Shown in pieces: positions 4,279-5,703 of a stretch of DNA of 5,703 bases. Numbering within the stretch: the stretch's first letter is position 1; each line of letters opens with the position of its first letter. The notes under the pieces were generated by a model. The model had not been told where the DNA came from and did not search any database. It was given only the letters and a program-made list of their open reading frames with translations. The DNA comes from an uncultured Micrococcus sp. Its GTDB lineage: Bacteria > Actinomycetota > Actinomycetes > Actinomycetales > Micrococcaceae. The stretch covers positions 1 to 5,703 of the forward strand of contig CAMIOJ010000157.1 of the NCBI GenBank assembly GCA_946222435.1, read 5' to 3'. Made by a program: the position numbers and the translations under genes.

Positions 4279-5703
4279 TCAGCCTAGCCCGAGGATCCCC
4301 CGGAACACGCCCATGCCGAAGTAGAAGACGAAGGCCAGGGCCACGGCCCACAGCAGCGGGTGGACCTCCTTCGCCCTGCCCTGCCCGGTGCGGATCACCG
4401 CGTAGGCGATCATGCCGGCGCCGATACCGTTGGCGATCGAGTAGGTGAACGGCATCAGGATGAAGGTGAGGAAGGCGGGGAACGCGGCGCCGGCGTCGGA
4501 CCAGTCGATGTCCACGGCCTGGGCGGCCATCATGAAGCCGACCACCACGAGCGCCGGGGCCACGGCCTCGAACGGGACAAGGTGGATCAGCGGAGTCAGG
4601 AACATGGCCAGCAGGAACAGCACGCCCGTCACCACGGAGGCGATGCCGGTGCGGGCTCCCTCGCCGATGCCCGTGCCGGACTCCACGAAGATCTGGTTGG
4701 CGGAGCCGGAGGCACCGCCGCCGCCGGTCACGGCGAGGGCGTCCACCATGAGCACGCGGTTGAGGTCCGGGATGCTGCCGTCCGGCTCCACGGTGCCGGC
4801 CTCGCGGGCCAGGCCCACGGAGGTGCCCATTGCGTCGAAGAACACGGAGAGCAGGATGGCGAAGACCAGCAGCGCCGCCATGAGGCCGCCGACCTCCTGG
4901 AACGCACCGAACAGGCTGACCTGGCCGAGCAGGGACAGGTCCGGGGCGGTCCACTCCGGCATGGAGGGCGCCACCAGGGACCAGCCGGTGGGGTTCACGT
5001 CGCCCGCGGCGTCCACGGAGGGGCCGATGTGGAAGACGGCCTCGAGGACGTTGGCCAGGACCGTGGCCGCCACGATGCCGATCAGGATGGCGCCGCGGAC
5101 CCTCCGGATCACCAGGATCGCGGTGAGCGCCAGGCCCACGATGAACACGAGCACCGGCCAGCCCTCGAGCTCGCCACCGGTGCCCAGGCCCACGGGGACG
5201 GTGGTGCCAGCGGCGTCCGGCAGGCGGCGCACGAAGCCGGCGTTGACCAGGCCGATCAGGGCGATGAACAGGCCGATGCCCACCACGATGCCCGTCTTCA
5301 GGGCCGCCGGCACCGCGTCGAACACGGCACGCCGGAAGCCGGTGGCCACCAGCACCGCCATGATCAGGCCGGCCAGGACCACCAGACCCATGACGGACGG
5401 CCAGGTCAGGCCCGGGGTGGTGGCGATGGTGATGGACAGGAACGCGTTGATGCCCAGGCCCGCGGCCAGCGCGAACGGGTGACGCGCCCACAGGCCCATG
5501 ACGATGGTGAAGACGCCGGCCACCAGGGCGGTGACCGCCGCGACGCGGGGGATCCCGAGCTCGCCACCGGCGGAGTCCGCGCCGGAGAGCACGAGCGGGT
5601 TCAGCACGATGATGTAGCTCATCGCCAGGAAGGTGGCCAGGCCGCCGCGGACCTCCGGGCCGAGGGTGGAGCCGCGTTCGGTCAGGCGGAAGTAGCGGTC
5701 GAG
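4279..5703 (-). CDS. NCS2 family purine (adenine/guanine/hypoxanthine) permease, AzgA-type, 5' end cut
   Basis: This is a multi-spanning inner-membrane transporter that probably imports purine bases by proton symport. 474 residues are visible; the frame is open to the right edge, so only a short N-terminal piece is missing. The first visible residues (LDRYFRLTERGST, then VRGGLATFLAMSYIIVLNP at 18-36) are the standard AzgA start, so the ATG at 5622 (residue 28) is internal. Other landmarks are AAGLGINAFLS (80-90), FFDAMGTSVGLA (288-299) with Asp290, FVESGTGIGEGARTG (339-353), PALVVVGFMM (383-392) and MPFTYSIANGIGAG (417-430). Hydrophobic segments throughout suit the 14-helix UraA-like fold. 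The segment before the ES motif reads GGGGASGSANQIFVES; as I recall the family this is the actinobacterial form rather than the TST/TTYIES form of enteric and Bacillus AzgA/PbuG proteins, so substrate range within purines is uncertain. The stop at 4279-4281 is 43 bases before the dehydrogenase ATG. No riboswitch region is visible because the leader is outside the window. Confidence 0.9.
   Translation of the reverse strand, partial: LDRYFRLTERGSTLGPEVRGGLATFLAMSYIIVLNPLVLSGADSAGGELGIPRVAAVTALVAGVFTIVMGLWARHPFALAAGLGINAFLSITIATTPGLTWPSVMGLVVLAGLIMAVLVATGFRRAVFDAVPAALKTGIVVGIGLFIALIGLVNAGFVRRLPDAAGTTVPVGLGTGGELEGWPVLVFIVGLALTAILVIRRVRGAILIGIVAATVLANVLEAVFHIGPSVDAAGDVNPTGWSLVAPSMPEWTAPDLSLLGQVSLFGAFQEVGGLMAALLVFAILLSVFFDAMGTSVGLAREAGTVEPDGSIPDLNRVLMVDALAVTGGGGASGSANQIFVESGTGIGEGARTGIASVVTGVLFLLAMFLTPLIHLVPFEAVAPALVVVGFMMAAQAVDIDWSDAGAAFPAFLTFILMPFTYSIANGIGAGMIAYAVIRTGQGRAKEVHPLLWAVALAFVFYFGMGVFRGILGLG
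4281..4286 (-). promoter_or_regulatory. Weak candidate -10 box for the dehydrogenase gene
   Basis: TAGGCT on the minus strand fits TANNNT, overlaps the end of the permease gene, and would start transcription about 38 bases before the dehydrogenase ATG. No -35 element is evident. It could allow the dehydrogenase to be expressed apart from the permease, but the pattern is weak. Confidence 0.2.

Noticed and set aside
2640..4448. Open frame of 602 codons on the plus strand
   Set aside because: It overlaps the Rpf-like gene in another frame and runs antisense to the dehydrogenase; composition is shadow-like and no domain is seen.
4445..5482. Open frame of 345 codons antisense to the permease
   Set aside because: Thr/Arg/Pro/Ala-rich shadow of a hydrophobic membrane protein gene, with no recognisable motif.
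5620..5622. ATG at 5622 as the start of the permease
   Set aside because: The 27 codons before it encode the conserved AzgA N-terminus (LDRYFRLTERGS and VRGGLATFLA), so the true start lies beyond the window.

Overview
The window is a piece of ordinary chromosome from a very GC-rich actinobacterium. The evidence is a strong G/C bias at third codon positions, a menaquinone-biosynthesis gene, a secreted resuscitation-promoting-factor-like protein, long GC-only hairpins without T tracts at gene ends, and an apparently leaderless promoter. The style of the proteins suits Micrococcaceae (Micrococcus or Kocuria-like), but this is an inference from familiarity and was not tested by a search.

Layout, left to right. 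Positions 1-278 (minus strand) hold the 5' third of menB, 1,4-dihydroxy-2-naphthoyl-CoA synthase, cut by the window edge. A 58-base gap upstream of it holds a TAGACT -10 element placed so that the menB transcript would start at its own ATG. Next, 337-2655 (minus) is a complete oligopeptidase B-type serine peptidase (ptrB) with its full catalytic triad. A 285-base divergent intergenic region (2656-2940) is unusually rich in inverted repeats. Across it, on the plus strand, 2941-3339 encodes a small exported transglycosylase/Rpf-like protein, starting at GTG behind a good ribosome binding site. The 152 bases between its stop and the next convergent stop hold three copies of a GGGGCTG(A)CCCC element and then two long perfect hairpins, which probably terminate transcription from both sides. 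Positions 3492-4235 (minus) encode a short-chain dehydrogenase of the type II 3-hydroxyacyl-CoA dehydrogenase (HSD17B10-like) family. 43 bases upstream of it lies 4279-5703 (minus), an AzgA-type NCS2 purine permease whose extreme N-terminus runs off the right edge.

The genes do not form one pathway. MenB makes the menaquinone nucleus, PtrB degrades peptides in the cytosol, the Rpf-like protein acts on the cell wall, the dehydrogenase belongs to fatty- or branched-chain acyl-CoA oxidation, and the permease takes up purine bases. The permease and dehydrogenase may be co-transcribed, because no terminator separates them.

I see no mobile element, CRISPR array, tRNA, rRNA or defence system, and no convincing new multi-gene system. 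The points most worth a second look are the small, strongly acidic Rpf-like protein, the inverted repeats in front of it and the repeats behind it, and the leaderless menB promoter with a dyad against its -10 box.
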